From: Acidobacteriota bacterium
GTDB taxonomy: Bacteria > Acidobacteriota > Terriglobia > Terriglobales > Acidobacteriaceae
DNA: 7,566 bases
Reading direction: 5' to 3'
Assembly: GCA_021778875.1 (NCBI GenBank)
Contig: JAJYBT010000098.1
Location: 1 to 7,566 of the forward strand
Positions 1 to 6,232 of the stretch are shown piece by piece (position 1 is the stretch's first letter; each line of letters starts with the position of its first letter). A program made the translations under genes and the position numbers. The notes under the pieces were generated by a model, which ran no database searches, was not told the origin of the DNA, and saw only the letters and a program-made list of their open reading frames with translations.

Positions 1-568
1 CTTTCTCGCCAATATCGATCCCGTCCTCCAGCGCCGCGTGCGCGAGGCCATGCCGCAGGCCCGTCTCGTCGCCGGCGACACCATGAATTACTGGATCAAG
101 GATCATCGCGCCTCGCTGCTCGAAGTGCTCAAAGGGCTCGACGTGCTGCTCATCAATGACACAGAGACCCGCATGCTCGCCGGCAACAACAACATGGTCA
201 AAGCCGCGCGCGCGGTGCTCAACATGGGGCCGCGCATGCTCGTCGTCAAGCACGGCGAGTACGGCGCCACCGTCTTCCACAAAGCCGACCACGAGGCCGG
301 CGCAAAAACCTTCCGCGCACCCGCCCTCCCGCTCGAAGAAGTCATCGACCCCACCGGCGCAGGCGACAGCTTTGCCGGCGGCTTCTTTGGCTATCTTGCT
401 TCGCAGCCCGCGCTCACGCCCGCCACGTTCCGGCGCGCCATGTTCTACGGAAGTGTCATGGGTTCGTTCACCGTGGAGCGCTTCGGCACAGAGCGCCTGC
501 AGCAACTCTCGCGCGAGGAAATCGACAACCGCTTCGCGCTGTTCCGTGAGTTGACCCACCTTGACTGA
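1..568 (+). CDS. PfkB-family carbohydrate kinase, 3' part (5' end outside window)
   Basis: This is a sugar kinase of the ribokinase/PfkB family, which transfers phosphate from ATP to a sugar hydroxyl in the cytoplasm. The reading frame is open from base 2 and has no stop before the left edge. The GTG at 38 is therefore only an internal codon, and about 188 C-terminal residues are visible out of roughly 300 usual for the family. The second PfkB signature is clear: DPTGAGDSFAGG is encoded from base 347, with the catalytic-base Asp of GAGD at 365-367. Upstream, a VLLINDTET segment and a VVKHGEYGA strand fit the ATP-binding half of the fold. The N-terminal sugar-binding part is missing, so the substrate cannot be read; adenosine kinase-like, fructokinase-like and other PfkB members all remain possible. 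The TGA stop overlaps the next gene by 8 nt, which suggests coupled translation. Family assignment is secure; substrate is unknown. Confidence 0.9.
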   Translation, partial: FLANIDPVLQRRVREAMPQARLVAGDTMNYWIKDHRASLLEVLKGLDVLLINDTETRMLAGNNNMVKAARAVLNMGPRMLVVKHGEYGATVFHKADHEAGAKTFRAPALPLEEVIDPTGAGDSFAGGFFGYLASQPALTPATFRRAMFYGSVMGSFTVERFGTERLQQLSREEIDNRFALFRELTHLD

Positions 569-2177
569 GCAGCCCGTTCGCCGCGCGGAGTGGCTGGCAG
601 TGCTGGCCTCTTGCGCCGCTGCCTCTGCCGCGGCGGTGCTGTGGAGCTGGCAGCGCCACACCATGCTCAACTATGGCGACGCCGTGGCTCACCTGCACAT
701 CGCCCGCCGAATCTTTGACTCGCACCGTCCAGGACTCACGCAGCTTGGCTCCGTATGGCTGCCCCTGCCGCATCTGCTTCTCGTTCCCTTCGTCGCCGTC
801 TACAGTTGGTGGGCCAGCGGCATCGCAGGCATGATTCCTTCCGCACTGGCCTACCTGACAAGCTGCGCGGGAATCTATCGCCTTGCGCGTCATTGGCTCG
901 CCCCGCTTCCCGCTGCCATCGCGTTGGCCTTCTTCGCAGTCAATCCCAACCTGCTCTACCTGCAAACCACCGCCATGACAGAGCCGCTGTTTCTCTGCGA
1001 GTTGATCTGGGCAGTGGCGTTGCTGGTCGAATGGCGCGAGGCAATCGATGCACAGGCACAGCGCGCCACACGTCTGCTCTGGCTCGTCGCGATGGTGCTT
1101 GTGGCAGCCGTCTTCACGCGCTATGACGGATGGATACTGGCCTTGCTGGCCTGGATCGCAATGGGCATTGTCCTGCTTCGCCGCGGTCAATTACGCTCGC
1201 GCGCCTTCTGGCTCGCAAGCGCATTTGTAGTGGCTGCGCCCATCACATGGTTCATCTATAACGCTGCCGCGTTTGGAGACTGGCTGGACTTTGCTCGCGG
1301 CCCCTATTCCGCCAAAGCCATCGAACTACGCACCGCTGTCGGCAACGGACCGCCCCACCCCGGATGGCACAATCCATGGGTCTCCCTGCTGTTCTTCGTA
1401 AAGACCGCCGAAATGGACGCAGCCGCCGTGCCGTGGGGCAATGCGCTGCTGGTGCTAAGCCTGCTTGGCACAGCCTGGGGCTGGCTCACCGCTCGCCGCC
1501 GCGCGCTGCTCTGGGCGCTTCTGCTGTGGCTCCCGGTTCCCTTCTACGCGTATTCGATTGCCTATGGGTCCGTGCCCATCTTCATCCCTGTCTGGTGGCC
1601 CCATTCCTGGTACAACACGCGCTATGGCATGGAATTGCTGGCGGCCTTTGCACTCGGTCTGGGCTTCGCTGCGCAGTTCGCACTCGCGGCCACGCGCGAG
1701 TTCAAGCCCCGCTGGATACGCTACGCGGCAACCCTCCTCTTCGCAGTCCTCGCCCTCAACGCATGCGCAATCGTCCGCGAAGGGCCGCTTACCTACGTCG
1801 AAGGGACAAGAAACATCGACGCCCGCCGCCCACTCGAAACGCAGATTCCGCCGGTGCTGCGCGCGCTGCTTGCCACGCGCTCCGGCGGCATCGTCCTCAT
1901 GGAAACATCCGTCTATCCGCAACTCGTCACGCTCACGGGAATCCCGCTGCGGCAGACAATCAACGAAAGTGACAAGCAGTTCTATCAGGCTGCATTGGCA
2001 GCGCCCGCCGCTCACGCATCCATCGTACTGGCATTTGATGGCGACGAAATCGACCACGCCGTCCGCGCACATCCCGTTGGACTGACCGCAGTGCAACGTT
2101 TCACCGCGCCCGGCCAGCCCTCGGCCACCATCTACGTCTCCAATGCTCCGGCTCTCAACAAAGCCCCGGCGCGGTGA
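561..2177 (+). CDS. GT-C type integral membrane glycosyltransferase (ArnT/PMT-like), substrate unknown
   Basis: A 538-residue, very hydrophobic protein with about ten or more likely membrane spans. The first is near residues 11-29, followed by a polar loop and a ladder of Trp/Leu/Ala-rich helices to about residue 400, then a soluble-looking C-terminal part of about 130 residues. This matches the GT-C architecture, in which a lipid-phosphate-linked sugar is used on the outer face of the inner membrane. Supporting motifs are the acidic first-loop segment YGDAVAH (Asp40), a TAMTEPL segment (Glu141) and FTRYDGW (Asp189), all typical of ArnT/PMT-like enzymes. The start is TTG at 561. An in-frame TGA at 552-554 blocks anything further upstream, and the first in-frame ATG (663) would delete the first membrane span. 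Only a weak GTGAG at 546-550 precedes it, so coupling to the overlapping kinase gene is likely. Donor and acceptor cannot be predicted; a hypothetical membrane protein of the same fold is the alternative. Confidence 0.75.
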   Translation: MTEQPVRRAEWLAVLASCAAASAAAVLWSWQRHTMLNYGDAVAHLHIARRIFDSHRPGLTQLGSVWLPLPHLLLVPFVAVYSWWASGIAGMIPSALAYLTSCAGIYRLARHWLAPLPAAIALAFFAVNPNLLYLQTTAMTEPLFLCELIWAVALLVEWREAIDAQAQRATRLLWLVAMVLVAAVFTRYDGWILALLAWIAMGIVLLRRGQLRSRAFWLASAFVVAAPITWFIYNAAAFGDWLDFARGPYSAKAIELRTAVGNGPPHPGWHNPWVSLLFFVKTAEMDAAAVPWGNALLVLSLLGTAWGWLTARRRALLWALLLWLPVPFYAYSIAYGSVPIFIPVWWPHSWYNTRYGMELLAAFALGLGFAAQFALAATREFKPRWIRYAATLLFAVLALNACAIVREGPLTYVEGTRNIDARRPLETQIPPVLRALLATRSGGIVLMETSVYPQLVTLTGIPLRQTINESDKQFYQAALAAPAAHASIVLAFDGDEIDHAVRAHPVGLTAVQRFTAPGQPSATIYVSNAPALNKAPAR

Positions 2178-2210
2178 TAGCATCGGGCAAGGAACTAACA
2201 TAACCGCATG

Positions 2211-2229
2211 GTTGCATTGCTCCTGCAAC
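2211..2229 (+). repeat. Short inverted repeat in the spacer upstream of the DapF-like gene
   Basis: GTTGCA at 2211-2216 and TGCAAC at 2224-2229 are exact reverse complements separated by 7 nt. This could be an operator half-site pair or a small RNA hairpin. No T-run follows, so it is not an intrinsic terminator. A 6-bp match of this kind can arise by chance, hence low confidence in any function. Confidence 0.3.
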
Positions 2230-2294
2230 TCCTTGATTTCTCTTGCAGTCAGAAAATCGCTCAAGAATGCAGTCACTCTTCACCATGCGCCAAC

Positions 2295-2300
2295 GGGAGG
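2295..2300 (+). promoter_or_regulatory. Ribosome binding site deciding the DapF-like TTG start
   Basis: GGGAGG, containing the full GGAGG core, lies 4 nt before the TTG at 2305. It is the strongest Shine-Dalgarno match on the + strand of the window. It picks out TTG 2305 over the in-frame alternatives further upstream (TTG 2212, TTG 2233, ATG 2143), none of which has such a site. The DapF family's conserved N-terminus also begins exactly there. Confidence 0.75.
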
Positions 2301-2304
2301 AAGA

Positions 2305-3123
2305 TTGATTCCCTTCACCAAGGCCCATGCCTGCGGCAATGACTTCCTTATCGTCACCGAAGACGCTGCCACCGGCCTCGACTGGGCAGATTTGACGCGC
2401 CGCCTGTGCGCGCGCAACACCGGCATCGGCGCGGACGGGATCGAGTTCTTCGCATGGACCGGGACTCGCTCCGGTCGCATCCGCCTGCATAACGCCGACG
2501 GCTCCATCGCTGAAATCAGCGGCAACGGCACACGCTGCGTCGCCGCATGGATGGCTGCTTCCCTCAACGCGCAGCCCGGCGAAGAACTGCGCATCGAGAC
2601 CGATGCCGGTCTGCGCGTGTGCCTTGTGAATGCAGTGGATACAGCCAATGGATATTCGGTCGATGTCACCACCGGGATGGGCGTGCCCACGCTCGCGTTG
2701 AAGACTGTCACTCTGGCCAATGGCATACAGGTCGCTGGCGCGGAGGTCCTCACCGGCAATCCGCACTTCGTCATCGTGGTGGATAACCCGCATTTCACCG
2801 TTCAAGGCCACCGATGGCAGGCCATCGGCGCGGAAATCTGCATGCATCCCGATTTTCCGCACCAGACCAACGCCGAATTTGTGCGCATCGTGGACAAAAG
2901 CGAAATCGAGATTCGCATTTTTGAGCGCGGCGTCGGTCCAACTACATCTTCCGGCACCGGCAGCTCCGCCTCGGCCACGGCGGCGCTTGCCTTCCATGGC
3001 TGTGCATCGCCCTTGCGCGTGGTGGCGCCCGGCGGCGCGCAGACCGTCGCATGGAGCGGCCCCGGCACTGAACTGATGCTCACCGGCCCCGCGTCTCTCA
3101 TCGCGCGCGGCGAGGCGTGGTGA
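2305..3123 (+). CDS. dapF: Diaminopimelate epimerase homologue with both catalytic cysteines replaced by serine
   Basis: A 272-residue protein that aligns from end to end with DapF (usually about 274 residues), the cytoplasmic enzyme that converts LL-DAP to meso-DAP for lysine and peptidoglycan. Family landmarks visible in order are HACGNDF (residues 8-14), GIGADG (40-45), HNADGS (62-67), GNPHF (151-155), TNAEFV (188-193) and ERGVG (207-211). The substrate-contacting Asn, Glu and Arg positions are therefore kept. The two active-site motifs differ. The usual CGNG motif reads SGNG, with Ser72 encoded by AGC at 2518-2520. The usual ACGTGAC motif reads SSGTGSS, with Ser216 encoded by TCC at 2950-2952. 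These correspond to Cys73 and Cys217 of the Haemophilus influenzae enzyme. With no thiol pair, normal two-base epimerisation is doubtful; a dehydratase, elimination, binding or altered racemase role is possible. The start is TTG 2305, chosen for its ribosome binding site and the family N-terminus. The gene stops 2 nt before the next one. The symbol marks homology, not proven activity. Confidence 0.88.
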   Translation: MIPFTKAHACGNDFLIVTEDAATGLDWADLTRRLCARNTGIGADGIEFFAWTGTRSGRIRLHNADGSIAEISGNGTRCVAAWMAASLNAQPGEELRIETDAGLRVCLVNAVDTANGYSVDVTTGMGVPTLALKTVTLANGIQVAGAEVLTGNPHFVIVVDNPHFTVQGHRWQAIGAEICMHPDFPHQTNAEFVRIVDKSEIEIRIFERGVGPTTSSGTGSSASATAALAFHGCASPLRVVAPGGAQTVAWSGPGTELMLTGPASLIARGEAW

Positions 3124-3125
3124 CC

Positions 3126-4076
3126 ATGCCAAACTCTCCCTCGCTGGCGCCATTCCTCAAGCCCGCTGCCGCAGTGCCGGGTTCAGGCATCAGCGTCATC
3201 TCGCCCGCTTCATACGCTGCTCCCGAGCGCGTGGAGCGCGGCATGGAACATCTGCGTACGCTCGGCTACACGCCACACCTCGGCAAGCACACGCAGCATC
3301 GCGGCCCGCTGTTTTTCGCAGGCTCTCCCGAACAGCGTCTTGCGGATTTTCACGCAGCCTTCGCTGCGCCTGACACCGAAATCGTAGCCTGCGTGCGCGG
3401 CGGCTACGGGTCAAATTATCTGCTCGAAGGCGTTGATCTCGCACTCCTCCAGAAGCACCCCAAGCCATTCTTCGCCTACAGCGACTTAACCGGCATCCAA
3501 TTACACTTGCTCGACAAGCTCGGCTTGCCGGCATTTCACGGCCCCATGGTCGCGGCGGATTTTCCCCTTGACGACGGCGTGCATCTGGCCAGCTTTCAAG
3601 CAGCGCTTGCCGGCGAGCCATACAGCTTAGGCACGGCCGAGGGTCTGCGCACGCTGAAGCCCGGCACGGCACAAGGCACTCTCTACGGCGGGTGCCTCAG
3701 CATTCTCGTTTCGCTGCTGGGCACGCCGTGGGAACCACACACTGAAGGCAAGCTGCTGTTCCTTGAAGACACCGGCGCCAAGCCTTACCAGATTGATCGC
3801 ATGCTGTGGCAATTGCGCCATGCAGGCAAACTCAATGGCGTGCGCGGCATCGTCTTTGGCGAAATGCTCGATTGCGTTCCGCCCGGCGCGCCGCCGAACC
3901 TGCTGGAAGATGTCCTCGTACACGCATTCAAAGACGTTGAAATCCCCATCGCTATTGGCCTTCGCAGCGGTCACGTCTCGCATCACAACGTCACGTTGAC
4001 CTTCGGCGTGAATGCAGAGCTTCATGCTGCCGAAGAGGCGCAATTGCACTTGCTGGAACCGGCGGTGACGCGATGA
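3126..4076 (+). CDS. ldcA: LD-carboxypeptidase, peptidase family S66
   Basis: A 316-residue cytoplasmic serine peptidase that removes the terminal D-Ala from the L-Ala-gamma-D-Glu-meso-DAP-D-Ala tetrapeptide recovered from old peptidoglycan. No signal peptide is seen, as expected for LdcA. The S66 triad is readable: nucleophile Ser119 in FAYSDLTG (codon 3480-3482), Glu214 in LFLEDTGAKPYQIDRML (codon 3765-3767) and His283 in GLRSGHVSHHN (codon 3972-3974). The family's RGGYGS turn lies at about residues 96-101. Length is normal. I chose ATG 3126, 2 nt after the preceding stop and 10 nt behind GAGG at 3112-3115. GTG 3117 and GTG 3120 are in-frame alternatives adding 3 or 2 residues, and GTG 3120 would overlap the DapF-like stop. 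The product of this enzyme is the substrate of the next gene's ligase, and the two genes overlap by ATGA. Confidence 0.93.
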   Translation: MPNSPSLAPFLKPAAAVPGSGISVISPASYAAPERVERGMEHLRTLGYTPHLGKHTQHRGPLFFAGSPEQRLADFHAAFAAPDTEIVACVRGGYGSNYLLEGVDLALLQKHPKPFFAYSDLTGIQLHLLDKLGLPAFHGPMVAADFPLDDGVHLASFQAALAGEPYSLGTAEGLRTLKPGTAQGTLYGGCLSILVSLLGTPWEPHTEGKLLFLEDTGAKPYQIDRMLWQLRHAGKLNGVRGIVFGEMLDCVPPGAPPNLLEDVLVHAFKDVEIPIAIGLRSGHVSHHNVTLTFGVNAELHAAEEAQLHLLEPAVTR

Positions 4077-5521
4077 CTCCAACGCCACGCCACATTCATT
4101 TGAGCGGCATCTGCGGCACAGCCATGGCCTCGCTCGCCGGACTCCTTCAGTTGCAGGGTCACCGCATCACAGGCTCAGACAAGGCTGCCTATCCGCCCAT
4201 GAGCGATCTGCTTCGTTCGCTCGGCATTCCCGTGCTCGAACCGTACGCCGAGGTTAACCTCGATCCCACGCCGGACCTGGTCGTCATCGGCAATGCGCTC
4301 TCGCGCGGCAACCCCGAGGTCGAGCGCATCCTCGACGAACGCATTCCATTCACGTCTATGGCAGCACTTCTGCGTGAAGAGTTTCTCACCGGCCGCGAGT
4401 CGCTCGTTGTCGCCGGCACCCACGGCAAGACCACCACCACAAGCATGCTGGCCTGGATTTACCAGGTTGCCGCGCGCGTAAATCCCGTGTTTGAGCCGTC
4501 CTTCCTCATCGGCGGCGTGGCGGAAAATTTTGGCTCGAGCTTTCAGCTCCGGCCCACGCGCACCTTCATCGTCGAAGGCGACGAGTACGACACAGCCTTC
4601 TTCGACAAAGGCCCTAAATTCCTGCACTACTTTCCCGACGCGCTGATCCTCACGCACGTCGAGTTCGATCACGCTGACATCTACGCCGATCTCGAAGCCG
4701 TCAAGACGGCCTTCATGCGGCTCGTGAATCTCGTCCCGCGTCGCGGCGTGATTGTGGCTTACGACGCCAGCGCCAACGTAACCGAGTGTGTGGCGCGCGC
4801 ATTCTGCCGCGTGGAGCGCTACGGTTTCAGCGCCGACGCACACTGGCAAATCCGCAATCTGCGTCATCAGGACGGCGTGACCCGCTGGGACCTCTGGCAT
4901 GGCGACGCACTGTGGGCAGCGCTCGAGATGCGCCTGGCCGGCGAACATAACGCGCTCAACGCCACCGCCGCGGCAGCGCTGGCTCATGCGCAAGGCATCA
5001 GCCGCGAAGCAATTCAGACAGCGCTGGCCAGCTTCAAAAGCGTGAAGCGCCGCCTGGAAGTGCGTGCGCAGATTGGCGGCATCACGGTCATTGACGACTT
5101 CGCGCACCACCCCACGGCCATCCGCGAAACGCTGCGCGCACTGCGCGCTGTCTATCCCCAGGCGCGCCTCTGGGCTGTGCTGGAGCCGCGCTCAAACACT
5201 CTCCGCCGCAAGGTGCTTGAGGCCGACCTCGTCGAGAGCCTGCGTATGGCTGACCGCGTCATTCTCGCCGGCGTCTATCAGCAGCAGCGCATTCCAGATG
5301 CCGAGCGGCTTCACCCGGCGGATGTCGTGCAGGCCCTCAACAGCCTTGGCACGCCCGCAGAATTGTGCCCTGACGTGGCGTCAATCATCGACAGCATCGC
5401 CAGCCAGCTTCAACCCGGCGACGTGGTCGCCATCCTTTCCAATGGCGGATTCGACGGCATCTACCAGAAGCTGCCCGCACGCCTCAAGCAAACTCACAGG
5501 GAGAGTCCGCAAATCTCATGA
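4073..5521 (+). CDS. mpl: UDP-N-acetylmuramate:L-alanyl-gamma-D-glutamyl-meso-diaminopimelate ligase
   Basis: A 482-residue Mur-ligase family enzyme that uses ATP to join the recycled tripeptide L-Ala-gamma-D-Glu-meso-DAP to UDP-MurNAc, returning it to peptidoglycan synthesis in the cytoplasm. All three Mur domains are present. The N-terminal UDP-MurNAc domain begins GICGTAMASLAG (residues 12-23). The ATP-binding domain has the P-loop GTHGKTTTT (115-123, Lys119), EGDEYDTAFFD (168-178) and HVEFDHADIY (195-204). The C-terminal domain carries DDFAHHPTAI (341-350), EPRSNTLRR (371-379) and an SNGGFDGIY end motif. EGDEYDTAFFD and EFDHADIY point to Mpl rather than MurC, which has different residues at these places. 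Length is slightly above the roughly 450 residues usual for the family. The ATG overlaps the ldcA stop and its own TGA overlaps the plsC ATG, both as ATGA, so translation is probably coupled on both sides. Confidence 0.95.
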   Translation: MTPTPRHIHLSGICGTAMASLAGLLQLQGHRITGSDKAAYPPMSDLLRSLGIPVLEPYAEVNLDPTPDLVVIGNALSRGNPEVERILDERIPFTSMAALLREEFLTGRESLVVAGTHGKTTTTSMLAWIYQVAARVNPVFEPSFLIGGVAENFGSSFQLRPTRTFIVEGDEYDTAFFDKGPKFLHYFPDALILTHVEFDHADIYADLEAVKTAFMRLVNLVPRRGVIVAYDASANVTECVARAFCRVERYGFSADAHWQIRNLRHQDGVTRWDLWHGDALWAALEMRLAGEHNALNATAAAALAHAQGISREAIQTALASFKSVKRRLEVRAQIGGITVIDDFAHHPTAIRETLRALRAVYPQARLWAVLEPRSNTLRRKVLEADLVESLRMADRVILAGVYQQQRIPDAERLHPADVVQALNSLGTPAELCPDVASIIDSIASQLQPGDVVAILSNGGFDGIYQKLPARLKQTHRESPQIS

Positions 5522-6228
5522 TTGTATCGCTCGTCATGCTGGCCACCATCGTTGCGCTCAGTCTTCCTGCGGCTCTCGTATTCATTCCGTGGGCATTGAT
5601 CACTGGCAGCGCGACTCCGCTTTACAACGCCTCGCAGCGCATCGTGCGCGCGGCCTTCTGGATGGGAGGCATCCGCGTGCTGGTTACAGGCGCGGAGAGA
5701 GTGCCTGCGAACACAGCGTGCATCTTCATGGCCAATCACGTCTCCAACCTTGACCCGCCTGCTCTGTTCCCGCAGCTCCCGGGCCGCACGTCCGCATTCC
5801 TCAAGCGCTCGCTCATGAAGATTCCCGTGCTCGGCCTCGGCCTGAAACTTGGCGAATTCATTCCCGTCGACCGCGATGGCCGCGTAGACAGCGCGATGGA
5901 GAGTGTGCGCTCCGCCCGCAGCGTGCTCGAGAAGGGCCTGCACATCACCACGTTTGTCGAAGGCACGCGTTCCCGCGACGGACGCATGTTGCCATTCAAG
6001 AAAGGGCCGTTCTACCTGGCCATGGAAACCGGCACTCCATGCATCCCCGTTTCCATTTACGGCACTGAAACCATGATGGCCAAGGGCAGCCTGCGCATCC
6101 GGCCAGCCACGGCACACATCGTCTTTCACCCGCCGGTTTTCCCTGGCGACTTTGCTTCCCGCGAAGATCTGATGAAAGCAGTCCGCAGCGCAATCGCGTC
6201 GGGGTTGCCGGAGTGGATGCGGACCTGA
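5518..6228 (+). CDS. plsC: 1-acyl-sn-glycerol-3-phosphate acyltransferase (PlsC family)
   Basis: A 236-residue membrane-bound acyltransferase expected to acylate lysophosphatidic acid to phosphatidic acid at the inner membrane. Residues 1 to about 28 are hydrophobic and likely anchor the protein. The family's HX4D catalytic motif is NHVSNLD (His74, Asp79; codons 5737 and 5752). The glycerophosphate-binding motif EGTRS is at residues 148-152, followed by LPFKKGPFYLA and the GTPCIPVSI motif. An FLKRSLMKIPVLG segment near residue 97 fits the conserved block between them. Length is typical. It begins in the ATGA shared with mpl; an AGGGAG at 5498-5503 is rather far (14 nt) from the start, so coupling probably helps initiation. 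Some proteins of this family act on other lysophospholipids or lyso-ornithine lipids, so the exact acceptor is not certain. It is the last gene of the + strand block. Confidence 0.93.
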   Translation: MIVSLVMLATIVALSLPAALVFIPWALITGSATPLYNASQRIVRAAFWMGGIRVLVTGAERVPANTACIFMANHVSNLDPPALFPQLPGRTSAFLKRSLMKIPVLGLGLKLGEFIPVDRDGRVDSAMESVRSARSVLEKGLHITTFVEGTRSRDGRMLPFKKGPFYLAMETGTPCIPVSIYGTETMMAKGSLRIRPATAHIVFHPPVFPGDFASREDLMKAVRSAIASGLPEWMRT

Positions 6229-6232
6229 CGCT

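Larger units (their letters stand above)
2178..2304 (+). other. Spacer between the glycosyltransferase and DapF-like genes
   Basis: These 127 nt are the only sizeable gap in the + strand block. The sequence is less GC-rich than the flanking genes. It contains a short perfect inverted repeat and ends in a good ribosome binding site. It could hold an internal promoter for the cell-wall genes downstream. TTGCAG followed 17 nt later by AATGCA is the best sigma-70-like spacing I can find, but the second box is poor, so I do not call a promoter. No convincing terminator with a T-run is present. A 44-codon frame from ATG 2208 to a stop at 2342 crosses it without a ribosome binding site and is not considered a gene. 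Confidence 0.6.

Noticed and set aside
38..568. Treating GTG 38 as the kinase start, giving a 176-residue protein
   Set aside because: The frame stays open to the left edge, the upstream residues (FLANIDPVLQ) fit the family, and 176 residues would lack the sugar-binding half.
1455..2276. 273-codon - strand frame covering the end of the glycosyltransferase gene and the spacer
   Set aside because: The translation is low-quality and Arg/Gly/Glu-rich with no recognisable domain, and the opposite strand explains the region.
2143..2304. Longer N-terminus for the DapF-like protein from ATG 2143
   Set aside because: This extension would overlap the glycosyltransferase gene, adds 54 residues absent from the family, and ignores the strong ribosome binding site just before TTG 2305.
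2208..2342. 44-codon + strand frame starting at ATG in the spacer before the DapF-like gene
   Set aside because: There is no ribosome binding site, it overlaps the DapF-like start in another frame, and the peptide resembles nothing. A leader peptide cannot be excluded, but nothing supports one.
2155..3153. 332-codon open frame on the - strand across the DapF-like gene
   Set aside because: It is an antisense shadow of a clearly conserved gene. The translation shows no family features, and long antisense frames are common in GC-rich coding DNA.
4175..5110. 311-codon open frame on the - strand inside mpl
   Set aside because: It lies wholly within conserved Mur-ligase coding sequence. Its Cys/His/Val-rich translation resembles no protein I know.
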